Shown: in pieces, positions 16,489 to 26,315 of the stretch
How the letters are laid out: each line of letters opens with the position of its first letter
Position numbering within the stretch: the first letter of the stretch is position 1
Origin: Rhodospirillaceae bacterium Spongia-Bin9
Lineage (GTDB): Bacteria; Pseudomonadota; Alphaproteobacteria; Bin65
DNA length: 64,000 nt
Direction of reading: 5' to 3'
NCBI GenBank assembly: GCA_900197615.1
Contig: FZLR01000002.1
Location: 1-64,000 of the forward strand
Translations under genes and position numbers: made by a program
Notes under the pieces: generated by a model
Database searches by the model: none
What the model saw: the letters and a program-made list of their open reading frames with translations, nothing else
What the model was told of the DNA's origin: nothing

Positions 16489-18843
16489 TTACGCCGCGTC
16501 CTGAATGGCCTGCCAGACGCGGAGCGGCGTTGCCGGCATTTCGATATGGCTCACGCCGACCTCTCGCAGTGCGTCGTGGACCGCGTTCATGACCGCCGCC
16601 GGCGCCGCAATCGCGCCGGCTTCGCCGCAGCCCTTGACTCCCAGCGGATTGAGCGGGGAAGGCACGCCGTTGAATCCGACATCGTAGCTCGGCACATCGT
16701 CAGCGCGCGGCATCGTGTAGTCCATGTAGGAGCCGCTGATCAGCTGACCGTCGCCGTCGTAGACCGCATGCTCCAGCATGGCCTGGCCGACGCCCTGGCC
16801 GATCCCGCCATGGACCTGGCCTTCGACGATGAGCGGGTTGATCAGCACCCCGAAATCGTCGACCGCAGCGTATTTTTCGATCGAAACGCTGCCGGTTTCC
16901 GGATCGATCTCGACCTCGCAGATATGCGTGCCGGCGGGGAAGGAGAAGTTCAGCGGATCGTAGAACGCCGTCTCGTCCAGCCCAGGCTCCAGGCCTTCCG
17001 GATAGTTGTGCGGCACATAGGCAGTGAAGGCGACCTCGGCGATATTCATCGCCTTGTCGGTGCCCGTGACCGTGAAGTTGCCGCCGGCGAACTCGATATC
17101 GTCCTCCGAGGCCTCAAGGGCGTGGGCGGCGATTTTCCGTCCCTTTTCAATGACTTTGTCGGCAGCCTTGACAATTGCCGAGCCGCCGACCGCAGCCGAA
17201 CGCGACCCGTAGGTGCCCATGCCGAACGGAATCTTGGCGCTGTCGCCGTGAATCACCTCAACCTGCTCGTAAGGCACGCCCAGCTTGTCGGCGACGATCT
17301 GGGCAAAGGCCGTTTCATGGCCCTGGCCGTGGGAGTGGCAGCCGGTGAACAGTTGGACATTACCCGTTGGATTAAAACGGACATTCGCCGATTCCCACAG
17401 GCCTACACCGGCGCCCAGCGACCCGACGGCGGCAGACGGCGCGACGCCGCAGGCTTCGATGTAGGAGGAGAAACCGATGCCGCGCAGCTTGCCGCCGGCT
17501 TTCGATTCCGCCCTGCGGGCCTGGAAGCCGGAATAGCCGGCCAGATCCAGCGCCTGGTCCATGGAGCCGGAGAAGTCGCCGCAATCGTACTGCATGACGA
17601 CCGGCGTCTCGTAGGGGAAGGCGTCGGACGGCACGAAATTGATCTTGCGCAGCTCGGCCGGGTCGCGACCGGTTTCGGCCGCCGCCGCCTCGACCAGACG
17701 CTCGACGACATAGGCGGCTTCCGGCCGCCCGGCGCCGCGATAGGCGTCGACCGGCACCGTATTGGTAAAGACCGCCTTCACATTGCAGTAGATGCCGCCG
17801 GTCGTGTACTGGCCGGCCAGCAGGGTGGCGTAGAGATAAGTCGGTACCGCCGAGGCGAAGGTGGAAAGATAGGCTCCCATATTCGCGATGGTGTTGACGC
17901 GCATGGCGAGGAACTTGCCGTCGCCATCGAGCGCCAGTTCCGCCTCGGTTACATGATCGCGGCCGTGGCAATCGGTCAGGAAACTCTCGGTGCGCTCCGC
18001 CGTCCACTTGATCGGCCGGCCGACATGCCGGGACGCCCAGGTCAGCACGACTTCTTCGGCGTAGATGAAAATCTTCGAGCCGAAACCGCCGCCGACATCG
18101 GGCGCGACCACGCGCAGCTTGTGCTCCGGCGCCAACCCGTGGAAGGCCGACATCACCAGCCGGTGGACATGCGGATTCTGCGAGGTGAGGTAGAGCGTGT
18201 AGTCGCCGGTGCCATCCTCGTATTCCGCGATACAGGCCCGCGGTTCCATGGCGTTCGGCACCAGACGGTTGTTGGCGAATTCCAGCGAGGTCACATGGGC
18301 GGCGCCCTCAAAGGCCGCATCGATGGCGGCCCGGTCGCCGATCGCCCATTCGTAGCTCAGGTTGCCGGGCGCCGTCTCATGGATCTGGATTTGCCCATCG
18401 GCTGCGGCCGTGGCCGGATCGACCACTGCATCCAGTATGCCGTAGTCAACTTCCACAGCCGCCGCGGCGTCCTTGGCCTGCTCCAGCGTATCGGCGATGA
18501 CGACAGCGACGGCGTCGCCGACAAAATTCACCTTGCCGATCGCAAGCGCTGGATGGGGCGGCGCCCGGTGCGGCTCGCCGTTCACGTCCGTGATCGCCCA
18601 ACCGCAGATCAGCGGTCCGACTTCGGCCATGTCCTCGCCGACAAAGATGCCGCGCACACCGGGCATGGCCCCGGCGGCTTCGGTATCGACGCCGTTCAGA
18701 GTCGCATGGGCATGGGGCGAGCGCACGAAACAGGCGTGGGTCTGGCCCCTGCGGTTGATGTCGTCGGTATAGTGACCCTGACCGGTCACGAAACGGCGAT
18801 CTTCGCGGCGCGCAACAGCGGCGCCGATGCCTTGCTCGGTCAT
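16489..18843 (-). CDS. coxL: Form II CoxL-like molybdopterin-binding large subunit
   Basis: A 784-residue large subunit of the xanthine oxidase/CODH family, holding the Mo-MCD active site. The active-site loop reads AYRGAGR at residues 367-373. That is the form II signature; genuine form I CO dehydrogenases carry AYxCSFR with the copper-binding cysteine, which is absent here. The catalytic glutamate is present in [11 protein letters not shown] (Glu741), as are the GFGSK loop and a Q-rich GHETAFAQ motif. The enzyme is therefore a complete molybdenum hydroxylase, but CO as substrate is doubtful; an aldehyde, purine or N-heterocycle is possible. It lies between coxS and coxM. Confidence 0.9.
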   Translation of the reverse strand: MTEQGIGAAVARREDRRFVTGQGHYTDDINRRGQTHACFVRSPHAHATLNGVDTEAAGAMPGVRGIFVGEDMAEVGPLICGWAITDVNGEPHRAPPHPALAIGKVNFVGDAVAVVIADTLEQAKDAAAAVEVDYGILDAVVDPATAAADGQIQIHETAPGNLSYEWAIGDRAAIDAAFEGAAHVTSLEFANNRLVPNAMEPRACIAEYEDGTGDYTLYLTSQNPHVHRLVMSAFHGLAPEHKLRVVAPDVGGGFGSKIFIYAEEVVLTWASRHVGRPIKWTAERTESFLTDCHGRDHVTEAELALDGDGKFLAMRVNTIANMGAYLSTFASAVPTYLYATLLAGQYTTGGIYCNVKAVFTNTVPVDAYRGAGRPEAAYVVERLVEAAAAETGRDPAELRKINFVPSDAFPYETPVVMQYDCGDFSGSMDQALDLAGYSGFQARRAESKAGGKLRGIGFSSYIEACGVAPSAAVGSLGAGVGLWESANVRFNPTGNVQLFTGCHSHGQGHETAFAQIVADKLGVPYEQVEVIHGDSAKIPFGMGTYGSRSAAVGGSAIVKAADKVIEKGRKIAAHALEASEDDIEFAGGNFTVTGTDKAMNIAEVAFTAYVPHNYPEGLEPGLDETAFYDPLNFSFPAGTHICEVEIDPETGSVSIEKYAAVDDFGVLINPLIVEGQVHGGIGQGVGQAMLEHAVYDGDGQLISGSYMDYTMPRADDVPSYDVGFNGVPSPLNPLGVKGCGEAGAIAAPAAVMNAVHDALREVGVSHIEMPATPLRVWQAIQDAA

Positions 18844-18929
18844 GAATTCCTCACTGCGCTTGAGACGGTCAAATCCATTTCAATTCGGTCCGTTGTCCGT
18901 CGCGGCGCGACAGGACGGTTCGTCCGAGG

Positions 18930-19400
<471 letters not shown>

Positions 19401-19502
19401 GGAGCGCTTCTCCCAGAAACACGTTTGAAAGACTTTACCGCGACCGCTGCGACCGGTGCCTTTTGGCGCCTGCCCCTTCGACCGCCGTGTAACTCTGGCA
19501 CT

Positions 19503-19530
19503 AGTCTATTGAGGGGGCGGGGAGCGTCAA
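19503..19530 (-). promoter_or_regulatory. Candidate promoter of coxSLM
   Basis: On the minus strand a TTGACG box (19530-19525) is followed after 16 bases by TAGACT (19508-19503), matching sigma-70 -35 and -10 boxes at five and four of six positions. Transcription would begin near 19497, leaving a leader of about 97 bases before coxS. Confidence 0.42.
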
Positions 19531-19606
19531 GCCGCGAATGGCGGTAACGCCGCGGCAAAGCCTGCACTCCGCCGGGCCGGCAGACCGTGCCGCAGTCCTG
19601 TCGCGA

Positions 19607-19765
19607 TTAGAGAGAGATCGTCGACCGGCCGACCGCCAGAAGCAGGAGGACGAGGGCGGCGCTGAGCAGGGGAATCCAGATCCGGCCGGACAGGCCGGGC
19701 CGGGCCTGGATGTCGGGCTCCGAAGATTCGGCCGGCTCGGCCGCGGGTGTGGGTTCGTCGGGCAT
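19607..19765 (-). CDS. Small tail-anchored membrane protein, hypothetical
   Basis: A 52-codon frame encodes an acidic, proline-rich start (MPDEPTPAAEPAESSEPD) and then a single hydrophobic segment at about residues 29-46 (IWIPLLSAALVLLLLAVG) ending close to the C-terminus. The split into a charged soluble head and a clean membrane helix is what makes it look real. I do not recognise a family and assign no function. No convincing ribosome site is visible. It lies between coxS and the NAD(P)HX repair gene, and a 10-bp perfect palindrome lies 16 bases upstream of its ATG. Confidence 0.38.
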   Translation of the reverse strand: MPDEPTPAAEPAESSEPDIQARPGLSGRIWIPLLSAALVLLLLAVGRSTISL

Positions 19766-19780
19766 GGCTGCGACGGCTGT

Positions 19781-19809
19781 ATTCCAGGCGTTTTCTCGAC
19801 GCCTGGAAT
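19781..19809. repeat. Perfect inverted repeat, 10-bp arms
   Basis: ATTCCAGGCG (19781-19790) and CGCCTGGAAT (19800-19809) form a perfect inverted repeat around a 9-base spacer. It lies in the 178-base gap between the small membrane-protein gene (minus) and the NAD(P)HX repair gene (plus). No T-tract follows on either strand, so an operator or a leader hairpin is more likely than a terminator. Confidence 0.6.
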
Positions 19810-19943
19810 TTGCGGGTGGACGAATTGCTGATTGTGCCCAGCCACTCTAGGCGCTTTTCTGCCGGACGGGAACGGGCGGCGGCACGCGGCTCCGGCACCT
19901 GCGGCATCGCGCGGAACGCCCATCGCCTCTGAAGACGTGGACT

Positions 19944-21494
19944 ATGGCAACAGACGACCGGCACGCCCATTGCCTCCTCACGACAGCGGAGATGGCCGCC
20001 GCAGATCGCGCGGCGATTGAGGCTGGAACGCCCGGGATCGAACTGATGGAAGCGGCCGGGGCGGCGGTGGCCCGGGAAATCCGGCTGCGCTGGCGGCCCC
20101 GGCCCGCCGCGATACTGTGCGGCCCCGGCAACAACGGCGGCGACGGATTCGTGGTTGGGAGACTGTTGGTCGAGGCCGGTTGGCCGGTTTCGGTGCTGCA
20201 TGCGCCGCAACCGGAAAGGCTGCGCGGCGACGCCAGGACTGCGTTCGAACGGTGGGTGGCGGCCGCCGGTGTCGACGGACGCATTGCGGCAACTTCTGTG
20301 TGGCAGGACGGCGCGGTCGGGAGCGCCGATCTGATTGTCGACGCGCTGTTCGGCGCCGGCCTCGCGCGGCCGGTCGACGGTCGGGCGGCGCAACTGTCGA
20401 TCGCCGCCGCAGCGCGGGCGCAGGCTGCCGGCGTGCCGGTGATCGCTGTCGACGTGCCGAGCGGCGTGGACGGCAACACGGGTGCGTGCCTGGGACCGGT
20501 CGTTCCGGCGCAGCTTACCGTCACCTTCTTCCGCCCCAAACCGGGACATTATCTGCTCCCGGCAGCGCCGAAATGCGGCGCGCTGGCGGTTCGCGATATC
20601 GGTATTGCCGAAACCGTGCTGGACGCAGTCGCTCCCCAATGCGCGGTTAATGCGCCGGCGCTTTGGCGGCACGTCTTGCGGCCGGCATCGCCCGACGACC
20701 ACAAATATACCCGCGGGCACGTTCTGGTTGTCGCCGGAGAGATGCCCGGCGCCTCGATCCTGGCGGCGCGGGCGGCAGCGCGGTCCGGCGCCGGAATGGT
20801 GACGGTCGCCTGGTTTCCCGACGACAACGCGGTCGCCCCGCCCGTGCTCCATGCGCAGCTCCCGGCTTCGATCCTGAAACGCCCGCTGGCCGATGCGGAG
20901 GAAATGGCGCAGTTCTGCAACGAACGTCGTGTCGGGACGCTGCTCGCCGGACAGGGCTTCGGCCGATCCGCCGACAAGCGGAATCGATTGACTGAAATAT
21001 GCGCATTGCCTGTACCCTGTATACTGGATGCGGATGCACTCTTTTCGGTTGTATCCACTATGGCGGGCAAGCCCGGGAAAAGGGATACATCGGCGGTTCT
21101 TACCCCGCATGCCGGCGAATTCGCCCGAATCGAAAGTGCAGGCGGCGGCGGTATCGAAAACAACGCCGAAGACGGCAAGGTGGAGCGGACACGCCGCGCC
21201 GCTGTGCGCTGGCAGGCTACTATCGTCCACAAAGGCTACGACACGGTGATCGCCGGGCCGGATGGCCGGGCCGTCATCGGTTCGAACGGGTCGCCGAACC
21301 TCGCGACCGCCGGATCGGGCGACGTTCTGGCAGGTACGATTGCCGGCCTGCGGGTCCAGGGAATGCCGGCATTCGAAGCGGCCTGCGCCGCGGTCTGGTG
21401 CCACGGCGAGGCCGCCGCCCGGTCCGGCCGCGGGATGCTGGCCGACGATTTGCCCGACAGGCTGCCCGACGCCATGGCCGCCGCGTTCGGTTAA
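19944..21494 (+). CDS. nnrD: Bifunctional NAD(P)H-hydrate epimerase/ADP-dependent dehydratase
   Basis: A 516-residue fusion. Residues about 10-215 form the YjeF_N epimerase domain (GPGNNGGDGFVVGRLL, VDALFGAGLARPVDG, VDVPSGVDGNTG). From about 230 to the end is the ribokinase-like dehydratase (PHAGEFARIE, then the catalytic NLATAGSGDVLAGTIAG near 450). It repairs hydrated NADH and NADPH back to the normal cofactors in the cytoplasm. Family members usually run about 480-510 residues, so this is full length. The next gene starts 153 bases on. Confidence 0.92.
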   Translation: MATDDRHAHCLLTTAEMAAADRAAIEAGTPGIELMEAAGAAVAREIRLRWRPRPAAILCGPGNNGGDGFVVGRLLVEAGWPVSVLHAPQPERLRGDARTAFERWVAAAGVDGRIAATSVWQDGAVGSADLIVDALFGAGLARPVDGRAAQLSIAAAARAQAAGVPVIAVDVPSGVDGNTGACLGPVVPAQLTVTFFRPKPGHYLLPAAPKCGALAVRDIGIAETVLDAVAPQCAVNAPALWRHVLRPASPDDHKYTRGHVLVVAGEMPGASILAARAAARSGAGMVTVAWFPDDNAVAPPVLHAQLPASILKRPLADAEEMAQFCNERRVGTLLAGQGFGRSADKRNRLTEICALPVPCILDADALFSVVSTMAGKPGKRDTSAVLTPHAGEFARIESAGGGGIENNAEDGKVERTRRAAVRWQATIVHKGYDTVIAGPDGRAVIGSNGSPNLATAGSGDVLAGTIAGLRVQGMPAFEAACAAVWCHGEAAARSGRGMLADDLPDRLPDAMAAAFG

Positions 21495-21647
21495 CCCGGA
21501 TTTCTCACCGGGAACACTCGCGTCCGAAACCCCGTTTTCCCGCCGCGTCGGCGGAACGCGGCCTCCGCCCCACTTTCGATCTGCCCGCCCAAGCAGAATC
21601 GGCGTAGACTGATACCAGTCTCCAGATTCGACGATCGGCCCCGGCTC

Positions 21648-24131
21648 ATGGCGGCAGCACCGAAATCGAGACCGGCTCCTTCCGCGGCGCCCGACACGCT
21701 CGACCTTTTGCGCGCGCTGGAGCGCAAGGTGCTGTGGCTGTCGAGCTGGACGATCCACCACGCCAACCATATCCGGCCGAATCGCGACGGCCTGAAGGTC
21801 GGCGGCCATCAGGCGTCGAGCGCGTCGGTCGCGACCGTCCTGACTGCACTGTACTTCGATATCCTCCGGCCCGAGGACCGGGTCGCGGTCAAGCCGCACG
21901 CCAGCCCGGTGTTCCATGCTATCCAGTATCTGCTGGGCCGCCAGGACGTCGAAAACCTGAAGAATTTCCGGGCCTTGGGCGGCGCGCAATCCTATCCGTC
22001 GCGCACCAAGGATGCCGACGATGTCGATTTTTCGACGGGCTCGGTCGGCCTCGGCGCCGCCATGACAAGTTTCGCCGCGCTGGTGCAGGACTATCTGCAC
22101 GTCAAGGGCCGATTGCCGGAAAGCCGGCCGCGCGGGCGGATGGTTTCGGTCGTCGGCGACGCCGAACTCGACGAAGGCAATGTCTACGAAGCGCTGCTGG
22201 AGGGCTGGAAGCACGATATCCGCAACGTCTGGTGGGTGATCGACTACAACCGCCAGAGTCTCGATTCGACGATTACCGATCAGCTTTACGGCCGCTTCGA
22301 CCGGCTCTTCGAAGCCATGGGCTGGCGGGTCGTGACGGCGAAATACGGCTCGCTGCTCGAGGCCGCGTTCGAGCGGCCGGACGGCCCCGCCCTGCAGGAA
22401 TGGATCGATAGCTGTCCGAATTCGCTCTATTCCGCGCTCTGCTACAAGGGCGGGGCGCTCGCCCGCGGCGTTGCCGGCGATGGACGCACGAAAGGCTGGC
22501 GCGAGCATCTGCTGGGCGACCTGGGCGATCTGCGGGGCATCCGCGCGCTACTCGACGAACTGGACGATGCCGGCCTGCAACGGCTGATGACCAATCTCGC
22601 CGGCCACGACATGGCGACTATGCAGGCGATGTTCCGCGCCGTCGACGGCGACCGGCCGACCTGCTTCATCGCCTACACGATCAAGGGGTTCGGCCTGCCC
22701 TTCGAGGGCCACAAGGATAACCATGCCGGCCTGATGAACCCGGCCCAGATCGACGGTTTCAGGGCGGAATCGGGCATTGCGCCGGGCGCCGAATGGGACC
22801 GCTTCGCCGGACTGGAGTTCGATCCGGACCAAGTGCAGGCTTTCCTCGATTCGGTGCCATTCGCCGCGCGCTATCCGAGGCGCACCGCCGCGCCGCCGGT
22901 TCCGGTGCCGGCCATCGATACGCCGAAGCCGGCCGGACAGGGCGGGGCGGTATCGACCCAGGCGACGTTCGGACAGATCCTCGACGCCCTGGCGCGCGGC
23001 GACGAACCGCTGGCGGATTGCATCGTCACGACCTCGCCGGACGTGACGGTCTCGACCAACCTCGGCGCCTGGGTCAACCGGCGCGGCATCTTCGACCGGC
23101 GCGACCGGGGCGATACCTTCCGCGACGAAAAGGTGGTCAGCGCCCAGCAATGGCGGCAATCGACCGAGGGGCAGCATATCGAGCTCGGAATCGCCGAGAA
23201 CAATCTCTTCATCCTGCTCGCCGCGCTCGGCCTGTCCCACGAAACCTTCGGCGCGCGCCTGCTGCCGATCGGCACGCTCTACGATCCTTTCATCCAGCGC
23301 GGCCTCGATGCGCTCAACTACGCCTGCTACCAGGGCGCGCGCTTCCTGTTGGTCGCGACGCCGTCGGGCGTGACGCTGGCGCCCGAAGGCGGCGCCCACC
23401 AGTCCGTCGGCACGCCGCTGATCGGCATGGCCCAGGACGGTCTGGCGGCCTTCGAACCGGCCTACGCCGATGAACTGGCCGCCCTGATGGCCTGGTCCTT
23501 CGACTATCTGCAGCGCGACGGCTCGGTCCGGCGCGGCCGCGGCTGGCTGCGCGATGCCCAGGGCGGCAGCGTCTACCTGCGGCTCTCGACCCGCGTCCTG
23601 GAACAACCGGACCGTACGGTCGACAACGCTTTGCGGCGGGATATCGTCGATGGCGCCTACTGGCTGAAGCCGCCCGCGACGGGCGCAGAACTGGCGGTCG
23701 TCTATACCGGAGCGGTGGCGCCGGAAGCGATTGCGGCGTGGGACGCGCTCGCCGAGGACATGCCCGGCGCCGGCCTGCTGGCGGTGACCTCCGCCGATCG
23801 GCTCAACGCCGGCTGGAGCGCCGCCCAGCGGGCGCGCCAGACCGCTGCGCCGATGGTGAGCGGGGCGCCGCCGGAAACGCCCCCCCATATCGAAAGCCTG
23901 CTGTCGCCGCTGGCCCAGGACGCCGGGCTGGTCACGGTGCTGGACGGCCATCCGGCGACGCTCAGCTGGATCGGCGCGGTCTACGGCCACCGCACCCACA
24001 GCCTCGGCGTCGAGCATTTCGGCCAGTCGGCGGATATTCCGGACCTGTATCGCGCTCACCGCATCGATACCGACGCCATTCTCGACGCCTGCGCCAAAAT
24101 CGCGCTCGAACGGCTGACTGCCCGAAGGTAG
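21648..24131 (+). CDS. AceE-like homodimeric 2-oxoacid dehydrogenase E1 / transketolase-fold protein
   Basis: An 827-residue thiamine diphosphate enzyme. The TPP motif starts at GDAELDEGN (170-178) and ends at IDYNRQSLD, with Asn201 about 30 residues later, an AceE-like arrangement. The pyrimidine-binding half carries EGQHIELGIAENN near residue 510, supplying the expected catalytic glutamate. The overall layout (N-domain, Pyr domain, C-terminal domain) is that of single-chain E1 proteins such as AceE and MdeB. No E2 (lipoyl acyltransferase) or E3 gene is adjacent, so the substrate (pyruvate, 2-oxobutyrate or other) is unknown. ATG 21648 gives an Ala/Pro-rich start without a strong ribosome site. 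Confidence 0.75.
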   Translation: MAAAPKSRPAPSAAPDTLDLLRALERKVLWLSSWTIHHANHIRPNRDGLKVGGHQASSASVATVLTALYFDILRPEDRVAVKPHASPVFHAIQYLLGRQDVENLKNFRALGGAQSYPSRTKDADDVDFSTGSVGLGAAMTSFAALVQDYLHVKGRLPESRPRGRMVSVVGDAELDEGNVYEALLEGWKHDIRNVWWVIDYNRQSLDSTITDQLYGRFDRLFEAMGWRVVTAKYGSLLEAAFERPDGPALQEWIDSCPNSLYSALCYKGGALARGVAGDGRTKGWREHLLGDLGDLRGIRALLDELDDAGLQRLMTNLAGHDMATMQAMFRAVDGDRPTCFIAYTIKGFGLPFEGHKDNHAGLMNPAQIDGFRAESGIAPGAEWDRFAGLEFDPDQVQAFLDSVPFAARYPRRTAAPPVPVPAIDTPKPAGQGGAVSTQATFGQILDALARGDEPLADCIVTTSPDVTVSTNLGAWVNRRGIFDRRDRGDTFRDEKVVSAQQWRQSTEGQHIELGIAENNLFILLAALGLSHETFGARLLPIGTLYDPFIQRGLDALNYACYQGARFLLVATPSGVTLAPEGGAHQSVGTPLIGMAQDGLAAFEPAYADELAALMAWSFDYLQRDGSVRRGRGWLRDAQGGSVYLRLSTRVLEQPDRTVDNALRRDIVDGAYWLKPPATGAELAVVYTGAVAPEAIAAWDALAEDMPGAGLLAVTSADRLNAGWSAAQRARQTAAPMVSGAPPETPPHIESLLSPLAQDAGLVTVLDGHPATLSWIGAVYGHRTHSLGVEHFGQSADIPDLYRAHRIDTDAILDACAKIALERLTARR

Positions 24132-24165
24132 GGCTCGCCCGTTTCCGGCTACCGTGCAGGCGGAC

Positions 24166-24843
24166 ATGTCCATCGAGGCCGTCATCTGGGATTTCGGCGG
24201 GGTGCTGACCGACAGCCCCTTCGTCGCCTTTAACCGCTTCGAGGCGGACCGCGGCCTGCCGCGGGATTTCCTGCGCAGCGTCAACGCGCGCAACCATCTC
24301 GACAACGCCTGGGCCCGTTTCGAGCGCAGCGAGACCGACCTGGACGAATTCGACACGGCGTTCCGGGAGGAAAGCGCGGCGCTCGGCCATCCGGTGAACG
24401 GCCGGGAAGTCGTCGCCCTGCTCGCCCGCCGCCTGCGCCCGCAGATGGTCGCCGCGCTGAAAGCCTGCAAGGCCCGGCTCAAGGTCGGCTGCATCACCAA
24501 CAACGTCGCCGCCGGCGAGGGCCCGACCATGGTGCTCGGCACCGGCGGCGCCAGCGACGACAGCGGCGGCGGGGCGGCGCTCGCGGCCGGGGTCGCGGAG
24601 GTCTTCGCCCTGTTCGATCATGTGATCGAGAGCAGCAAGGCGGGCCTGCGCAAGCCCGATCCGCGCATCTACCGGCTGGCCTGCGATGCGCTCGGCGTTG
24701 CGCCGGAATATGCGGTTTATCTGGATGACTTGGGCGTCAATCTTAAACCGGCCCGAGAACTTGGGATGACCACAATAAAGGTCGCCGATCCGGACGCGGC
24801 CCTGGCCGAACTGGAAGCGGCCGTGGGATTCCCGGTGCGTTGA
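24166..24843 (+). CDS. HAD-superfamily (subfamily IA) phosphatase-like hydrolase
   Basis: A 225-residue HAD protein. Motif I is WDFGGVLTD with nucleophile Asp9 and glycine in place of the usual second aspartate, as in YihX and ACAD10-like members. Motif II is GCITNN, the motif III lysine lies in SSKAGLRKPDPRIY, and the acidic motif IV is VYLDDLGVNLKPA. ATG 24166 opens directly into the first strand; an in-frame GTG at 24154 would add four residues. It follows the E1-like gene by 34 bases and may share its transcript. The physiological substrate is unknown. Confidence 0.82.
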   Translation: MSIEAVIWDFGGVLTDSPFVAFNRFEADRGLPRDFLRSVNARNHLDNAWARFERSETDLDEFDTAFREESAALGHPVNGREVVALLARRLRPQMVAALKACKARLKVGCITNNVAAGEGPTMVLGTGGASDDSGGGAALAAGVAEVFALFDHVIESSKAGLRKPDPRIYRLACDALGVAPEYAVYLDDLGVNLKPARELGMTTIKVADPDAALAELEAAVGFPVR

Positions 24844-24928
24844 GCACGGCCGCCGTACGGCGGCTCATCTATTCTTGTACGAACGCTCAAACCTTCGTCT
24901 GCGGCCCGACGCCCTTCGCTTCCCCCTT

Positions 24929-25036
24929 ACCCGTCATTCCGACCGGAATTGCCCGTCCTCCACCCCCGCTCCGGCATTCCTCCGCTCCCCTTCGACAGGC
25001 TCAGGGCAGGCTCTCCGGTCGGTCGGGATGACGGGT
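24929..25036. repeat. Palindromic intergenic repeat (MITE/REP-like), about 108 bp
   Basis: The ends are near-perfect inverted repeats of 17 bases (24929-24945 and 25020-25036, one mismatch; the left arm begins ACCCGTCATTCCGACCG). The interior contains CTTCGACAGGCTCAGGGCAG, a word I associate with dispersed intergenic repeats in some alphaproteobacteria. It fills most of the 228-base gap between the HAD gene and the terminase-like gene. There is no coding capacity, so any movement would need a transposase in trans. Confidence 0.6.
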
Positions 25037-25071
25037 TGGATGGCGCTGGTGTCAGGTTCCGTCAGGAATAG

Positions 25072-26091
25072 TCAGGATTCGTCATGTTCCGGAAAAGACC
25101 GCTGTTGCCATTCCTCGAAGCCGACGCGGTCCCTGAGATATGCCTCGTCCGCCCGGGCCCTGAACTCCTTCAACTTCTCCCATTCCTCTTCGTCGTATTC
25201 GATGTAGTCGGGCAGGTTGCGCTCCGGATATTCTTTGGCAAGATCTTTGAAAAAGGGCCACTTGGGGCGTGCTCCGGGTATGCGGACCAGCCTGCGGGCG
25301 CCGCCCTCCGCCGGCATCAGACCGGCCCGGTGTAAGGAAATGTCATGGTCTGTCAGGGTCGGGGCGTCCGGTCCGTCCGGTCGGTCCGCCGCCCGGTCCG
25401 GCGTGCGGAGCCGGCGCTCCTCGACGGTGGCGTGCAGGCGCTGCGCCGTCGCCAGCCAGTCCGCCTCGTCGAAGTCTTTGCGCTTTGCCAGCGCCTTCCG
25501 GCTCGCCCGGTGCAGGGCGAGCGCCCGTTCGGTTCGGTGCCGGCCCCGGCGCACCGCTTCGGCCAAGGGGCCTATGGGTGGGCCGGGGGGCAGAGCGATG
25601 GACGGAGCGGCCGCGCCTTCCGCCGCTGCACCGGTTTCCCCGGCACCGGTCATCGCCTCTTCTCCCGGCATTTCTCCGGGCAGGGGCCACAGGCCGGCGC
25701 GGCGGTGTGCATGGCGCCGGTCGAGGCCGGACAGGTCGGCCTGCATTTTGACGACCCGCAGCATGAGCGCGGCCGAGCCCTTCTCGACCGCGGCGTCCCA
25801 CGCTTGCTCCAGCCGCCCGAGCAGGATCTGCGCCTCCTCGCGCTCGACCGCCCGCCAGGCCGCCCGGATGCCGCGCACCCGCTCGGCAATGGCGGGCCGC
25901 TCCAGCAGGTCGTGGCCGGTCTGGCGCGCCGAGCCTTCGGCATACCCGGCCTCCCGCGCCGCCCCGGCGGCATTGCCGGTGGCGGCATAGTGGCGGCAGA
26001 AATCCTCCTGCCGCAGGGTGAGGGGCGCCGCAAGGGGCGGTGCGGACTCCGGCGCAGTCTCGGCCGGGGCGGCGGGTAGGGGGTTCGGCAT
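25072..26091 (-). CDS. Orphan terminase-small-subunit-like protein with unknown C-terminal domain
   Basis: A 339-residue protein. Residues about 25-75 (LTLRQEDFCRHYAATGNAAG, then AAREAGYAEGSARQTGHDLL) match the DNA-binding helix-turn-helix segment of phage terminase small subunits. The remainder is not recognised: a helical region to about 125, a low-complexity Ala/Gly/Pro linker at about 145-175, an Arg-rich helical stretch, and an acidic, aromatic C-terminus from about 265 (KWPFFKDLAKEYPERNLPDY). No large terminase, portal, capsid or integrase gene is nearby. It could be a prophage relic or a domesticated DNA-binding protein. A GGAG lies 7 bases before the ATG and a good promoter just upstream. 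Confidence 0.68.
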   Translation of the reverse strand: MPNPLPAAPAETAPESAPPLAAPLTLRQEDFCRHYAATGNAAGAAREAGYAEGSARQTGHDLLERPAIAERVRGIRAAWRAVEREEAQILLGRLEQAWDAAVEKGSAALMLRVVKMQADLSGLDRRHAHRRAGLWPLPGEMPGEEAMTGAGETGAAAEGAAAPSIALPPGPPIGPLAEAVRRGRHRTERALALHRASRKALAKRKDFDEADWLATAQRLHATVEERRLRTPDRAADRPDGPDAPTLTDHDISLHRAGLMPAEGGARRLVRIPGARPKWPFFKDLAKEYPERNLPDYIEYDEEEWEKLKEFRARADEAYLRDRVGFEEWQQRSFPEHDES

Positions 26092-26129
26092 GGCGCGTCT
26101 CCGTTCGTTCGATATATGTTCCTTTCGCC

Positions 26130-26157
26130 AATATAGGAAAAAAGACTAATAATGCAA
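26130..26157 (-). promoter_or_regulatory. Candidate promoter of the terminase-like gene
   Basis: In a short AT-rich island, TTGCAT (26157-26152) and TATATT (26135-26130) on the minus strand are 16 bases apart; the -10 box matches consensus at five of six positions. Transcription would start about 30 bases before the ATG at 26091. Confidence 0.42.
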
Positions 26158-26263
26158 GCCTGATATTCCTCAATCCGAAAAGATTTCTCCGCTTCGCGCC
26201 TCCGGCGCTTCGGTCGAAATGACGGAGTTGGGGACATGTCGCATAGCCAGCCCGCCTTCGTAA

Positions 26264-26283
26264 GGGAGGGTTCGAAACCTCCC
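26264..26283 (-). terminator. Weak terminator-like hairpin after aapP
   Basis: GGGAGG (26264-26269) and CCTCCC (26278-26283) pair around an 8-base loop about 33 bases beyond the aapP stop. Only TTA follows on the minus strand, so it may stabilise the transcript end instead of terminating. Confidence 0.3.
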
Positions 26284-26315
26284 CTACACATTCGGCGGGC
26301 GTGGGACCGCCCCCG

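Noticed and set aside
19527-22508. An open frame of about 990 codons on the minus strand across the NAD(P)HX gene
   Set aside because: It spans several unrelated genes and gaps, and the translation has no recognisable domain.
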